A stretch of DNA of 64,000 bases from Bin55 sp963664665 (GTDB taxonomy: Bacteria > Pseudomonadota > Gammaproteobacteria > Pseudomonadales > Azotimanducaceae): positions 62,001-126,000 of the forward strand of contig CAXXMH010000007.1 of the NCBI GenBank assembly GCA_963664665.2, given 5' to 3'. Below the pieces are notes generated by a model. That model did no database searches. It was given only the letters and a program-made list of their open reading frames with translations, and was not told where the DNA came from. The translations under genes and the position numbers were made by a program. Every line of letters starts with the position of its first letter. Within the stretch, counting starts at the first letter, position 1. Of the stretch, positions 56,378-63,563 are shown one piece after another.

Positions 56378-56383
56378 TATAAT
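56378..56383 (+). promoter_or_regulatory. Promoter -10 box of tRNA-Ser
   Basis: A consensus TATAAT lies 11 nt before the tRNA start, followed by the GC-rich discriminator CCTGCCGCGC, a feature of stringently controlled stable-RNA promoters. The -35 element is weak (TGTCAC-like near 56351). Confidence 0.6.
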
Positions 56384-56394
56384 CCTGCCGCGCA

Positions 56395-56482
56395 GGAGGG
56401 GTGGCTGAGTGGTCGAAAGCACTGGTCTTGAAAACCAGCGAGGTTAGCGCCTCCCAGGGTTCGAATCCCTGCCCCTCCGCCA
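56395..56482 (+). tRNA. tRNA-Ser(TGA)
   Basis: The acceptor stem GGAGGGG (56395-56401) pairs with CCCCTCC (56472-56478), followed by the G discriminator and an encoded CCA (56480-56482). The anticodon arm is CTGGT-CTTGAAA-ACCAG, anticodon TGA, and the long variable arm of a class II tRNA is present, as is the T-loop GTTCGAATC. It reads UCA and UCG by wobble. Its 3' end is the attachment site of the downstream island. Confidence 0.97.
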
Positions 56483-56492
56483 TTTCGCTAAA
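56469..56492 (+). repeat. attL-type direct repeat (tRNA 3' end)
   Basis: 24 nt from within the T-arm/acceptor 3' half into the flank (ends ...ATTTCGCTAAA). An identical 24-nt copy lies at 62388-62411. It keeps the tRNA intact, as expected of tRNA-targeted integration. Confidence 0.85.
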
Positions 56493-56521
56493 GGTCCTTT
56501 CTTGGGACATCCTTTACAGTT

Positions 56522-57764
56522 TGTACCGGAGACATGGTTTACAGTTTTCCTGGTGTGATGATGAAAGGATTGGAGGCGGGCTCGACGCGCGCTTCGTCCT
56601 GATCGAAGAATCCAAGGTCATACGTTAGGAAGCTGACGAGCCAGATTCTGTCAGCGACCTCCCGGATGCCTACCACCTGGTTGGCGAAGGCACGGCTCAG
56701 GCTGATTTTCCGTTTTCCGATGCAGATCCGTCCGCAGTGGGTCACGCGTACGGTCCGGTCATGATAGGGATAGTCTGGTTCGTCGGGTGGGTGATACGGT
56801 CGCGATGAAGGTGTATAGAGCTGCCCCGGGTACTTGCCGCCCAGCGCCTGATGAGGACGTCGCTGATTGTAAACCTCGATGAAGTCGTCGAAGCGTTCCT
56901 GTTGCTGTAGAAAGTTGAACGCGGCGGGCTTGGTGGTCTCGTTCTTCAAGGTGAGGTGCATCCGTTCATGGCGCCCGTTCTGTTGGGGATTACCGGGCTT
57001 GATGCGTTCGATGTGAATGCCGAGGCGGAGCCACCAGACGGACAGCGCACTTAAGCCGAAGAAGGAATTAGGCGAGGCGAACGGCACACCGTTGTCAGTG
57101 CGAATGGTCTGCGGCACGCCGAAGTCCTTGAACGCACGTTCGAAGACGGCGAACGCGAAGTCCCGCTTGGTCGAGGCCAGGCCCTCACATGCCAGCAGGT
57201 ACCGCGAGCTGTAGTCCGTGACGGTGAGCGGGTAACAGTACTGCTGGTTGCCGAGCTTGAACTCGCCTTTGTAGTCGGCACACCAGAGTTGATTCGGTTG
57301 CCGGACATGCAGCAACGAGGTGCCCTTGGGCTTGTAGCGCCGCCGTTTTTTATGGGTCACCAGACCGTGGCGATCGAGCACGGCATGCACGGTGCTCTTG
57401 GCCGGCGGCTTGATCATGGGGTAATCCTGAATCAGCTTGTCGCGCAGCTTCGGTGCGCCCCAGGTGGGATGTTCATGCTTGAGTTGCACGATCGTCCGCT
57501 CGATCTGGAACGGAAGCTGGTTGGCATGCCGATAGGGTCGGCGCGAGCGGTCTTGAAGGCCTTCAAGACCGCTGTGCTTGTAGCGATTGAAGATCTTGTA
57601 ACCGGTCACCCTCGAGATGCCGAATTCACGACAGAGTGGTGCCATCTTTTCGCCTTCAAGGAGACGGGCAACGAACTTTAGCCGTTCGTCCATCGGTTTA
57701 CACTCCTTCCAAGGCATCGGGATACTCCCAAATGCCAAATTGTGTAAACCATGTCTCCGGTATA
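56522..57764 (-). mobile_element. IS481-family insertion sequence, about 1.24 kb
   Basis: The ends are 20-bp perfect inverted repeats (56524-56543 and 57743-57762; left end TACCGGAGACATGGTTTACA). They extend to 22 bp with one mismatch: TGTACCGG on the left and the complement of TATACCGG on the right. It holds one transposase gene. No target duplication is visible. The left flank (GACATCCTTTACAGTT, 56507-56522 region) looks like a degraded copy of the same end, suggesting insertion beside an older related element. It starts 40 bp after the tRNA. Confidence 0.85.
56539..57693 (-). CDS. IS481-family transposase (DDE integrase core)
   Basis: 384 aa from ATG 57693 (GGAG 9-10 nt upstream, inside the IS); the open frame to 57738 adds 15 residues. 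An N-terminal helix-turn-helix (MAPLCREFGISRVTGYKIFNRYKHSGLEGLQDR, key part FGISRVTGYKIFNRY) leads into the rve core. The DDE residues are seen in LWCADYKGEF, IRTDNGVPFA and NGRHERMHLTLKNE. The stop codon lies within the terminal inverted repeat. The coding frame is intact. Confidence 0.95.
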   Translation of the reverse strand: MDERLKFVARLLEGEKMAPLCREFGISRVTGYKIFNRYKHSGLEGLQDRSRRPYRHANQLPFQIERTIVQLKHEHPTWGAPKLRDKLIQDYPMIKPPAKSTVHAVLDRHGLVTHKKRRRYKPKGTSLLHVRQPNQLWCADYKGEFKLGNQQYCYPLTVTDYSSRYLLACEGLASTKRDFAFAVFERAFKDFGVPQTIRTDNGVPFASPNSFFGLSALSVWWLRLGIHIERIKPGNPQQNGRHERMHLTLKNETTKPAAFNFLQQQERFDDFIEVYNQRRPHQALGGKYPGQLYTPSSRPYHPPDEPDYPYHDRTVRVTHCGRICIGKRKISLSRAFANQVVGIREVADRIWLVSFLTYDLGFFDQDEARVEPASNPFIITPGKL

Positions 57765-57792
57765 AAACGTAAGGTATGTGTCGAGAACGACA

Positions 57793-57894
57793 TAAACCTA
57801 TATAACGAATTCAAGCGTACTTTAGTTCGTACCCTACAGTGGATATCACTTCGGATACTACAAATTTTGGCTGCAGGATGTCTCTCTACTTGAC
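57793..57894 (+). repeat. Leader repeat copy A (102 bp)
   Basis: About 90% identical to 62408-62509, and the last 47 nt (57848-57894, from ACTTCGGATACTAC to CTACTTGAC) are identical. It lies just ahead of a GNAT gene, as copy B lies just ahead of the ankyrin gene. In both copies the last 23 codons form an open frame ending in FGYYKFWLQDVSLLD, though whether this is translated is unknown. Confidence 0.85.
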
Positions 57895-57951
57895 GACGAC
57901 TTGTAGAAGGCAGTTTCGTGAGCACCGGGCTTTGCTGTGGAGAACGCACCT

Positions 57952-58500
57952 GTGAAACCGATCTCAGTAGAGCCGCTATATTTGGACCGGCTATTGTTGA
58001 CGCCAATCAGTGCAGCGCACTCTCGTGGCGTTTTCGAACTGTGGTCGAATCCAGACGTATGTCGATTTTCAGGCAGAGTAGTAGATTACGACGACAACGT
58101 GATCGATACGCCTTGTACGACCGTCGGCCAAAGCGACAAGATCATTGAATTCTGGGTGCGGGCAGCATGTGAAGGTTGGGGATTCAGATGGTCCATCTTC
58201 AGGCGCGAAGGCGATTCCGACACATTCATAGGGATGGTGGGTTTCAACGCCATTTCGCCTTTCGCTGAGATCGCATACCACTTACATCCCCGTTTCTGGG
58301 GCAAAGGCTACATGTTTGAGGCGACAACCGCGGCCATGGACTGGGCTGCCGAAACGCTGCGTTGCGACCGGTTCGAGGCGTTTATTGAGGACGAAAACGT
58401 TAGGTCTATCCTACTGGCTATGCGCTTGGGCTTCCAAGCGACGGGACGATACAACGAAGGATCCCAGCGATATCGTTTTGCTGGTGTCCCGAGGGACTGA
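57952..58500 (+). CDS. GNAT acetyltransferase (RimJ/RimL-like)
   Basis: 182 aa from GTG 57952, which has GGAG 9 nt upstream (GTG 57937 is an in-frame alternative). RimJ/L-type marks are LLLTPISAAHSRGVFELWSNPDVCRF, FIGMVGFNAI, IAYHLHPRFWGKGYMFEAT (acetyl-CoA loop region) and NVRSILLAMRLGFQATGRYNEG. It would acetylate a protein N-terminus or small amine. It lies in the island behind leader copy A, as cargo. The composition is close to the host chromosome. Confidence 0.85.
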   Translation: MKPISVEPLYLDRLLLTPISAAHSRGVFELWSNPDVCRFSGRVVDYDDNVIDTPCTTVGQSDKIIEFWVRAACEGWGFRWSIFRREGDSDTFIGMVGFNAISPFAEIAYHLHPRFWGKGYMFEATTAAMDWAAETLRCDRFEAFIEDENVRSILLAMRLGFQATGRYNEGSQRYRFAGVPRD

Positions 58501-58643
58501 AGTTACCGCGCCTCGCTTGATCGCAACCTGGGTCCGGCCACTGCATCGACGCCAGGATCAACACAACGCCATTCGGTCGATCCTGTAGAAACGATACTTT
58601 GAAACCTCCCTCGGCGCGGGCTTCTCCGCGGTTGCTGGATGAG

Positions 58644-59522
58644 TCAATTCCCCTGCAGGCTCCAGACCATGATCAACGTTGGGTCCGTCCAGCCTTCTTG
58701 TCGGAGCTCCACAAGCGGAAGAAATCCCATGGCTTCGTAGAACGCCCTCGTCTGCGCGAATTCCGGGCTTGGGTCCGAGGCGCCAAGCGTCTGCACCGCC
58801 AATAGCTTGACTCCCAAAGCCGCCAAGTCAGCTACCACGTGGCTCAATAATGCCCGCCCAACTCCCCGGCCTCGTTCCTTCCTTGCGACGCCCATGACGT
58901 GGACTTCGGCGACGTGAGCTCCCCTCCGCTCTACTGATGCGAAGCCAACCACCTCCGCATCTCGTAGGGCCACGTACGTATCGAGCGCGGGAATCTCGTT
59001 GAGGTAGGCGGAGACCGCATTGGCGTCGCCGAACCACTCCGGAAGGCTCCCGAGTATTGCAGCACAGGCGTTTACCAGTTCAGCGGTACTGATGCTGTCG
59101 ACGCGCTTGGTGCCGATCTTCGGCACGGAGTAGTCCCGCAGGCTGGCACGCCACTGGGCGGCGGACTTTCCGCCGTCCTTCCTGTTCGCGGCGTGGATTA
59201 CGATGACCGTCTCGACGGCCTGCTCAAGGGTCGGCGCACGACTTGCACGATTGCGGGGATCGCGACCTTCGGAGACGATTCGCGCATTGGCGAGCGCCTT
59301 CTGGCGGGCGCGGGCGAGCGTAACCACCGGGTAGGCACCGAGGCTCACGTTTGCGATTTTGCCGTCGAGGCGTATCCTCTGCGTCCATGACTTGGAGAAG
59401 CCGCCGGTGGAGGCTTTCTTCACAAGAAGGCTCAGCCCGTGTCCGCCGCGTCCATCGCCGTATCGGCCGGCAACGTTGACGGTGTTGACGAAGGTGGCGG
59501 AGAGTCGCTTGGGGCGTTTCAT
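58644..59522 (-). CDS. Chimera: tyrosine-integrase N-terminus fused to a GNAT domain
   Basis: About 292 aa from ATG 59522. Residues to about 150 (shown from MKRPKRLSATFVNTVN, then WTQRIRLDGKIANVSLGAYPVVTLARARQKAL and AQWRASLRDYSVPKIGTKRVDSISTAEL) are the arm-binding and core-binding parts of a P4-type integrase. Then, without a stop, the chain becomes a GNAT (ACAAILGSLPEWFGDANAVSAYLNE, VGFASVERR, VARKERGRGVGRALLSHVV, FYEAMGFLPLVE). The integrase catalytic domain with its R-H-R-Y residues is absent. It is a deletion-type fusion; the GNAT part looks complete, with the acetyl-CoA loop RGRGVGRAL. Confidence 0.85.
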   Translation of the reverse strand: MKRPKRLSATFVNTVNVAGRYGDGRGGHGLSLLVKKASTGGFSKSWTQRIRLDGKIANVSLGAYPVVTLARARQKALANARIVSEGRDPRNRASRAPTLEQAVETVIVIHAANRKDGGKSAAQWRASLRDYSVPKIGTKRVDSISTAELVNACAAILGSLPEWFGDANAVSAYLNEIPALDTYVALRDAEVVGFASVERRGAHVAEVHVMGVARKERGRGVGRALLSHVVADLAALGVKLLAVQTLGASDPSPEFAQTRAFYEAMGFLPLVELRQEGWTDPTLIMVWSLQGN

Positions 59523-59679
59523 CGAAGTTGACGCTAGCACTTACGTTACCACAATTAGGGAAGTATGCGCATCCCTGAAAAACGTCAAGGAACTAAAAGA
59601 TATATTTATCAGACTGTTAAGCAAAGCCTAGGAGGTCTTGAGAGACGGTCAAAATCGGTGTTCTGGCGGTCTGTGTAGC

Positions 59680-59721
59680 GCGACAATCAGGGTGAGAAGT
59701 GCGCGACAATCAGGGTGAGAA
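59680..59721 (+). repeat. IS21 left terminal repeats (two copies)
   Basis: Two copies of GCGACAATCAGGGTGAGAA, at 59680-59698 and 59703-59721, spaced 23 bp start to start. Multiple end copies are the IstA-binding sites typical of the family. Confidence 0.9.
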
Positions 59722-59811
59722 TGTGTCGCGACGGTTGATGATACATTATCGGAGGTGGACGCGGCAAGGGGCGTTCAAAACGACGCCGCCAGATCAGGAA
59801 TCGGTGAGGTG

Positions 59812-60669
59812 TCACGGGTTGTCTTTTTGGCCCTCTTTGTTCGTTGCTGCGGTGCTATCCGGCAGCTTGACGTTGGTGTTGGCGGGCGTGGCGCGGGCGG
59901 CGATTCGCCCGCGGCCGCGTTTGGTTTCCACCGCGGTGCGTCGTCGATAGCTTTCCACGTTGAGTTCAAAGATGGTCGCGCGATGCACGAGCCGGTCGAT
60001 GGCGGCCAGCGTCATGGCCTGTTCGGGGAAGATTGAGCCCCACGCCCCGAACGGCTGGTTGGCGGTGACGAGCAGGGAGCGATTTTCGTACCGTGAGCTG
60101 ATCAGTTCGAAGAGCACGCTCGTTTCGGCTTGATCCTTGCGCACATAGGCGATATCGTCAAGAATGAGCAAGTGGTACTTGTTCAGTTTGCGGATCTCGG
60201 ACTCGAGCGTCAGTTCGCGGCGCGCGACCTGGAGTTTCTGCACCAGATCGGTGGTGCGCGCGTACAGGACCCGGAAGCCGTGTTCGATCAGCGCCAACCC
60301 GACCGCGGCAGCCAAGTGACTTTTCCCGGTGCCAGGTGGGCCGACCAGGATCACATTGGCGCCCTGCGCCAGCCAGCCATCGCCGGCGACCAGGGCGTTG
60401 ACGTGCGCCTGGGAGACCATGGGTACGACCTTGAAGTCGAAGTTGGCGAGCGTCTTGCCGGGTGGCAGTTTGGCCTCGGCGAGATGGCGTTCGAAACGCC
60501 GCCGGGCGCGGTCGGCGAGCTCCTGCTCGGTCAGGGCGGCGAGCAGCCGGGCTGCGGGCCAGCCTTCGGCATCGGCGCGGTCAGCGAGCGTGGCCCAGAC
60601 GGCCTTGAAGGTAGGCAGGCCTAGCTGGGTGAACATCAGCTCAAGCTGGGCGGGATCCACGGCGCTCAT
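59812..60669 (-). CDS. istB: IS21-family helper ATPase IstB
   Basis: 285 aa. The AAA+ motifs are VGPPGTGKSHLAAAVG (Walker A) and LLILDDIAYVRKD (Walker B), with SRYENRSLLVTANQPFGAW and the R-finger-like region AIDRLVHRATIFEL. IstB forms a decamer-like assembly on DNA and directs IstA to a target. The C-terminal 40 residues (TPANTNVKLPDSTAATNKEGQKD) are a low-complexity tail. ATG overlaps the istA stop by 4 nt. Confidence 0.95.
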   Translation of the reverse strand: MSAVDPAQLELMFTQLGLPTFKAVWATLADRADAEGWPAARLLAALTEQELADRARRRFERHLAEAKLPPGKTLANFDFKVVPMVSQAHVNALVAGDGWLAQGANVILVGPPGTGKSHLAAAVGLALIEHGFRVLYARTTDLVQKLQVARRELTLESEIRKLNKYHLLILDDIAYVRKDQAETSVLFELISSRYENRSLLVTANQPFGAWGSIFPEQAMTLAAIDRLVHRATIFELNVESYRRRTAVETKRGRGRIAARATPANTNVKLPDSTAATNKEGQKDNP

Positions 60670-62201
60670 GAGCCGTCGCCCGTGCGTGCGGTGGCGCTAG
60701 CCGCCGTTGGCGCGGTGAGCAGGACATCGTAATCGGTGAGCGAACCCAACTTGACGTGGATGTTCGGCACGCGATCCGGTGACGGCACGAACTGCGTGGC
60801 CAGGACGTCAGGATCGGGTAACGTGCCGGCTTCCAGACAACTTTCGATGGCCGCAGCGAGCGCGGCTTCGCAGGTGCGTTCGTGCGCCAGCGACAGCAAG
60901 GCGACGGTGTCGCGGCAGGCGGTGCGTTCGCCCTTGGCTTCGACGATCGCGTCGAAGGCGCACCTGTATGCCTGGCGGGGGAACAGGCTGTCGCGATAGA
61001 CGAGATTGCGCAGCGCCATGGGCTTGCGCCGCAGCGCGTGGATGACGTGGCGGTAATCGATGACATGGCCGTTGCAGCCGTTCGCCTGCGGGCGACCGCG
61101 CGGCAGTTGCGTCAGGTACGTGGCGCCGAGAAACAGTTCCAGGCGCTCGTCGTACAGGCGCACCGTCAACTGATGGCCCACCAGTCGCGACGGCACGGTG
61201 TAAAACACTTTCCGCAGCACGAAGCCACTCGAGGAGGTCACGCGCACACGCGCCGTGTCGAAGTCCTCGGTGCGCTGGCGCGGCAACGGCTTGAGCACGG
61301 CGCGCTCGACATCGATGCGGGCACGGTGGTGGGCGTTGCGTCGCCCCACCACGTCGTCGACGAAGGCGCGGTAGTGGCCCAAGGTGTCGAAGTCGGGCGA
61401 GCCACGCAGCAGTAGCGCGTCGGCCAGGGCGCGTTTGAGGTGCCCGTGCGGGCCTTCCACGGCGCCGTTTTCGTGCGATTCTCCGCGATTGTTGCGGCTC
61501 GGCGCCATGCTGTAGTGTTCGCACAGCGCCGCGTAGCGCTTCGTGGCGTCCTTGCGTTGCTCGCAATCAAGGTTGCGATACGCCGCCGAGAGACTGTCGC
61601 TGCGGGGTTCCTGCGGCGCCCCACCGAGGCTCCACAGGGCGTTCTGTAGCCCCTCGGCCAAGGCGGTGAAGCTCTCCCCGCCCAGCACCACGTGCAGGTG
61701 CGAGAACCCGGAATAGGCCAGCCGGAAGTGGTACAGGATGTGCTTGAGCGTCACGCCGGTGATCGTTACCCCCAGGGCGTTGGCGTCGGTAAAGTCCGAG
61801 AGCCCGAGCTGACCTGGCGGGTGGGTCTGACGGAACATGATCTCCTGCTCCGGACCGTGCACCGCACGCCATTGCCGCACGCGTCGTTCCAACGTGCGAC
61901 GAATGCTGGGGGCGAGCTCGGGATGACGGCGCATGAGTTCCTCGAACAACGCCACCGGGCGAATGCTCGGCGTCTTCTCCAGCATGGGAACGAGTTCCTC
62001 GTCGAAGATCCCCGCCAGCGGATCGGGCCGGCGCCGGTCCCGGGGCCTCGTGTGGGTGGAGGGAAGTCGCGGATCGGCCTCGATCCGGTAGGCCGTGGCG
62101 GTGCTAAAACCGGCCTTCACCGCAGCCGCCTGCGGCGTGGTTTTTTGTCTAGAGTGCATGTAAAGCCTCACTTGGTGATCGGAAATATGACTGCCTGGCA
62201 T
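60666..62201 (-). CDS. istA: IS21-family transposase IstA
   Basis: 511 aa from ATG 62201; a TTG lies one codon earlier. The N-terminal DNA-binding part is ISDHQVRLYMHSRQKTTPQAAAVKAGFSTATAYRIEAD, and the rve core has QLGLSDFTDANALG, NNRGESHENGAVEGPHGHLKRAL and the connecting DDE residues. Several large plus-strand frames across the gene are GC-driven shadows. It forms a coupled operon with istB. Confidence 0.95.
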   Translation of the reverse strand: MPGSHISDHQVRLYMHSRQKTTPQAAAVKAGFSTATAYRIEADPRLPSTHTRPRDRRRPDPLAGIFDEELVPMLEKTPSIRPVALFEELMRRHPELAPSIRRTLERRVRQWRAVHGPEQEIMFRQTHPPGQLGLSDFTDANALGVTITGVTLKHILYHFRLAYSGFSHLHVVLGGESFTALAEGLQNALWSLGGAPQEPRSDSLSAAYRNLDCEQRKDATKRYAALCEHYSMAPSRNNRGESHENGAVEGPHGHLKRALADALLLRGSPDFDTLGHYRAFVDDVVGRRNAHHRARIDVERAVLKPLPRQRTEDFDTARVRVTSSSGFVLRKVFYTVPSRLVGHQLTVRLYDERLELFLGATYLTQLPRGRPQANGCNGHVIDYRHVIHALRRKPMALRNLVYRDSLFPRQAYRCAFDAIVEAKGERTACRDTVALLSLAHERTCEAALAAAIESCLEAGTLPDPDVLATQFVPSPDRVPNIHVKLGSLTDYDVLLTAPTAASATARTGDGS

Positions 62202-62337
62202 CAATGTCCGTCCTTATAGAAGGTCGTACACCTTAGCCAATTCCGTCGCGATCACGGAGCGCGGCTCTCGGCCTCGCCGGCTCGCGCCTTGCTCGGTCGG
62301 GCTACGCCCTCCCTCACAACGCACGAGTCGGCGGCTT

Positions 62338-62378
62338 TCTCACCTTGATTGTCGCTGCGTTCTCACCTTGATTGTCGC
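62338..62378 (+). repeat. IS21 right terminal repeats (two copies)
   Basis: Two copies of TCTCACCTTGATTGTCGC, at 62338-62355 and 62361-62378, again 23 bp apart and the inverted form of the left-end repeats (with one base changed). Confidence 0.9.
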
Positions 62379-62387
62379 GGGACAGGT

Positions 62388-62411
62388 CTGCCCCTCCGCC
62401 ATTTCGCTAAA
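62388..62411 (+). repeat. attR-type direct repeat
   Basis: A perfect 24-nt copy of 56469-56492, a partial duplicate of the tRNA-Ser 3' end with its 11-nt flank. The first three bases belong also to the IS21 target duplication. Confidence 0.85.
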
Positions 62412-62509
62412 CCACTACAACGATTTCAAACGTACTCTAGTTCGTACTCTACATTGGGTATAACTTCGGATACTACAAATTTTGGCTGCAGGATGTCTCT
62501 CTACTTGAC
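62408..62509 (+). repeat. Leader repeat copy B (102 bp)
   Basis: The second copy of 57793-57894 with ten mismatches, all in the first 55 nt. Here it starts in the att repeat itself, which shows the ancestral order att, leader, cargo. The ankyrin gene starts 10 nt after its end. Confidence 0.85.
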
Positions 62510-62518
62510 ATCGGCGAA

Positions 62519-63514
62519 GTGTCGAAGACGGTCGGGCACCCTCTGCTGACGCGGGCGGCCGCGGCCGCGCACGAAGGCGATCTCGATACCCTCGGCTCGA
62601 TCCTTGGCGAAGTGCCCGATGTGGTTCAGGCTGCTGACGCAGGCGGCCGGACGTTACTCGACCTCACCTGCCGGGCGGCCACCGGCGACGTGGCTATTCC
62701 CATGGATCCAGGTACTCCGGAACAGCACGCGGCCGTGGACATGATCCTCGCGGCGGGCGCGAACCCTTCCGCGGCTGACGGCGACGGCTGGACGCCGCTG
62801 CACACCGCCGCGATGGCGGGACACGCAGACCTCGGTGCTCGGCTGGTTCAGGCTGGAGCCTCGGTTCGCGCCGAGGCCTTTGACCGGGACGGCGGTTCGC
62901 CGCTCTCCTACGCTCTGTTTTACGCCAAAGCCTACATGGGCGACGTGCTGAAGCCCGTGTATCCGGACAACCTGCGCGCAGCCGCAGCCCTCGGCGCAGA
63001 CCTCGACAGGTTCTTCGACGGCAACGACCTGACGCCGGGCGCGCGGCAGGGTCTCGGTTTCTACGCCCCGGTGTTTTTCCCCAACTGGAACCGCAGCCTC
63101 GATCGCCAGGAAGTCATCGACGAGGCGTTGTCATGGGCAGCGCGCAACAACCAGTGCGAGGCGATGGATGGACTCGTGGCGCGCGGCGCGAACGTCAACG
63201 CGAATGCATTCCGCGGCACACCGCTGCTCTGGGCCTGCTATAGCGACAAGGTCGAGGCGGCCGCCTGGCTGCTCGACCACGGCGCCGATCCCGACCTGCG
63301 TCACGACTGGGGCGGCGATGGACACGGCGTCAATGCCGTGGCCATGCACCTGGCGGCGTCCCACGACGCTGTGGGTTGCGTCGAACTGTTGCTAGACCGC
63401 GGCGCCGACGCCTCAATCGTCGACGACGCCCACGACGGTACCCCGCTCGGCTGGGCCGAGTTTGGCGGTGCGCAGCGCACCACGGCCCTACTCAGGCAGC
63501 GAGGGGCGCCATGA
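62519..63514 (+). CDS. Ankyrin-repeat protein
   Basis: 331 aa from GTG 62519, 9 nt after leader copy B. No ribosome site is visible, and the frame is open upstream through part of the leader. Ankyrin units are DGDGWTPLHTAAMAGHADLGARLVQAGASV, DRDGGSPLSYALFYAKA, AFRGTPLLWACYSDKVEAAAWLLDHGADP, and GVNAVAMHLAASHDAVGCVELLLDRGADASIVDD (each followed by the usual G-ADP-type loop). No signal peptide is visible. Third codon positions are strongly G/C, unlike the host genes before 56 kb, so it is likely acquired cargo. A protein-binding role is inferred. Confidence 0.85.
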   Translation: MSKTVGHPLLTRAAAAAHEGDLDTLGSILGEVPDVVQAADAGGRTLLDLTCRAATGDVAIPMDPGTPEQHAAVDMILAAGANPSAADGDGWTPLHTAAMAGHADLGARLVQAGASVRAEAFDRDGGSPLSYALFYAKAYMGDVLKPVYPDNLRAAAALGADLDRFFDGNDLTPGARQGLGFYAPVFFPNWNRSLDRQEVIDEALSWAARNNQCEAMDGLVARGANVNANAFRGTPLLWACYSDKVEAAAWLLDHGADPDLRHDWGGDGHGVNAVAMHLAASHDAVGCVELLLDRGADASIVDDAHDGTPLGWAEFGGAQRTTALLRQRGAP

Positions 63515-63563
63515 CTCGTCACGGTATCGCAGCCCTGCGGCACCCGACGCCACGGTCAACGCC

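Larger units (their letters stand above)
59674..62384 (-). mobile_element. IS21-family insertion sequence, 2.7 kb
   Basis: Ends TGTAGCGCGAC (left) and the complement TGTCCCGCGAC (right), a TG...CA-type border. A perfect 6-bp target duplication GGTCTG flanks it (59668-59673 and 62385-62390). It carries istA and istB on the minus strand with a 4-nt overlap, and both ends have the doubled internal repeat described separately. GC-richer than the host sequence. The insertion sits at the edge of the right att repeat. Confidence 0.93.
56469..62411. mobile_element. Integrative island in tRNA-Ser(TGA), about 5.9 kb
   Basis: Bounded by two perfect 24-bp copies of the tRNA 3' end. It contains an IS481-family element, a 102-bp leader repeat, a GNAT gene, an integrase-N/GNAT chimera and an IS21-family element. 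No intact integrase is left, so it cannot move on its own. A second leader copy follows the right att copy, so this is likely one unit of a longer accretion that runs past the window. Confidence 0.8.

Noticed and set aside
58501..58643. A lost catalytic domain of the integrase downstream of the fusion
   Set aside because: No R-H-R-Y-like motif is readable in any frame of this gap.
60130..62219. Several plus-strand open frames of 160-180 codons across istA and istB
   Set aside because: They mirror the real genes in GC-rich sequence, have no ribosome sites and show Arg/Ala/Pro-rich translations without a fold.
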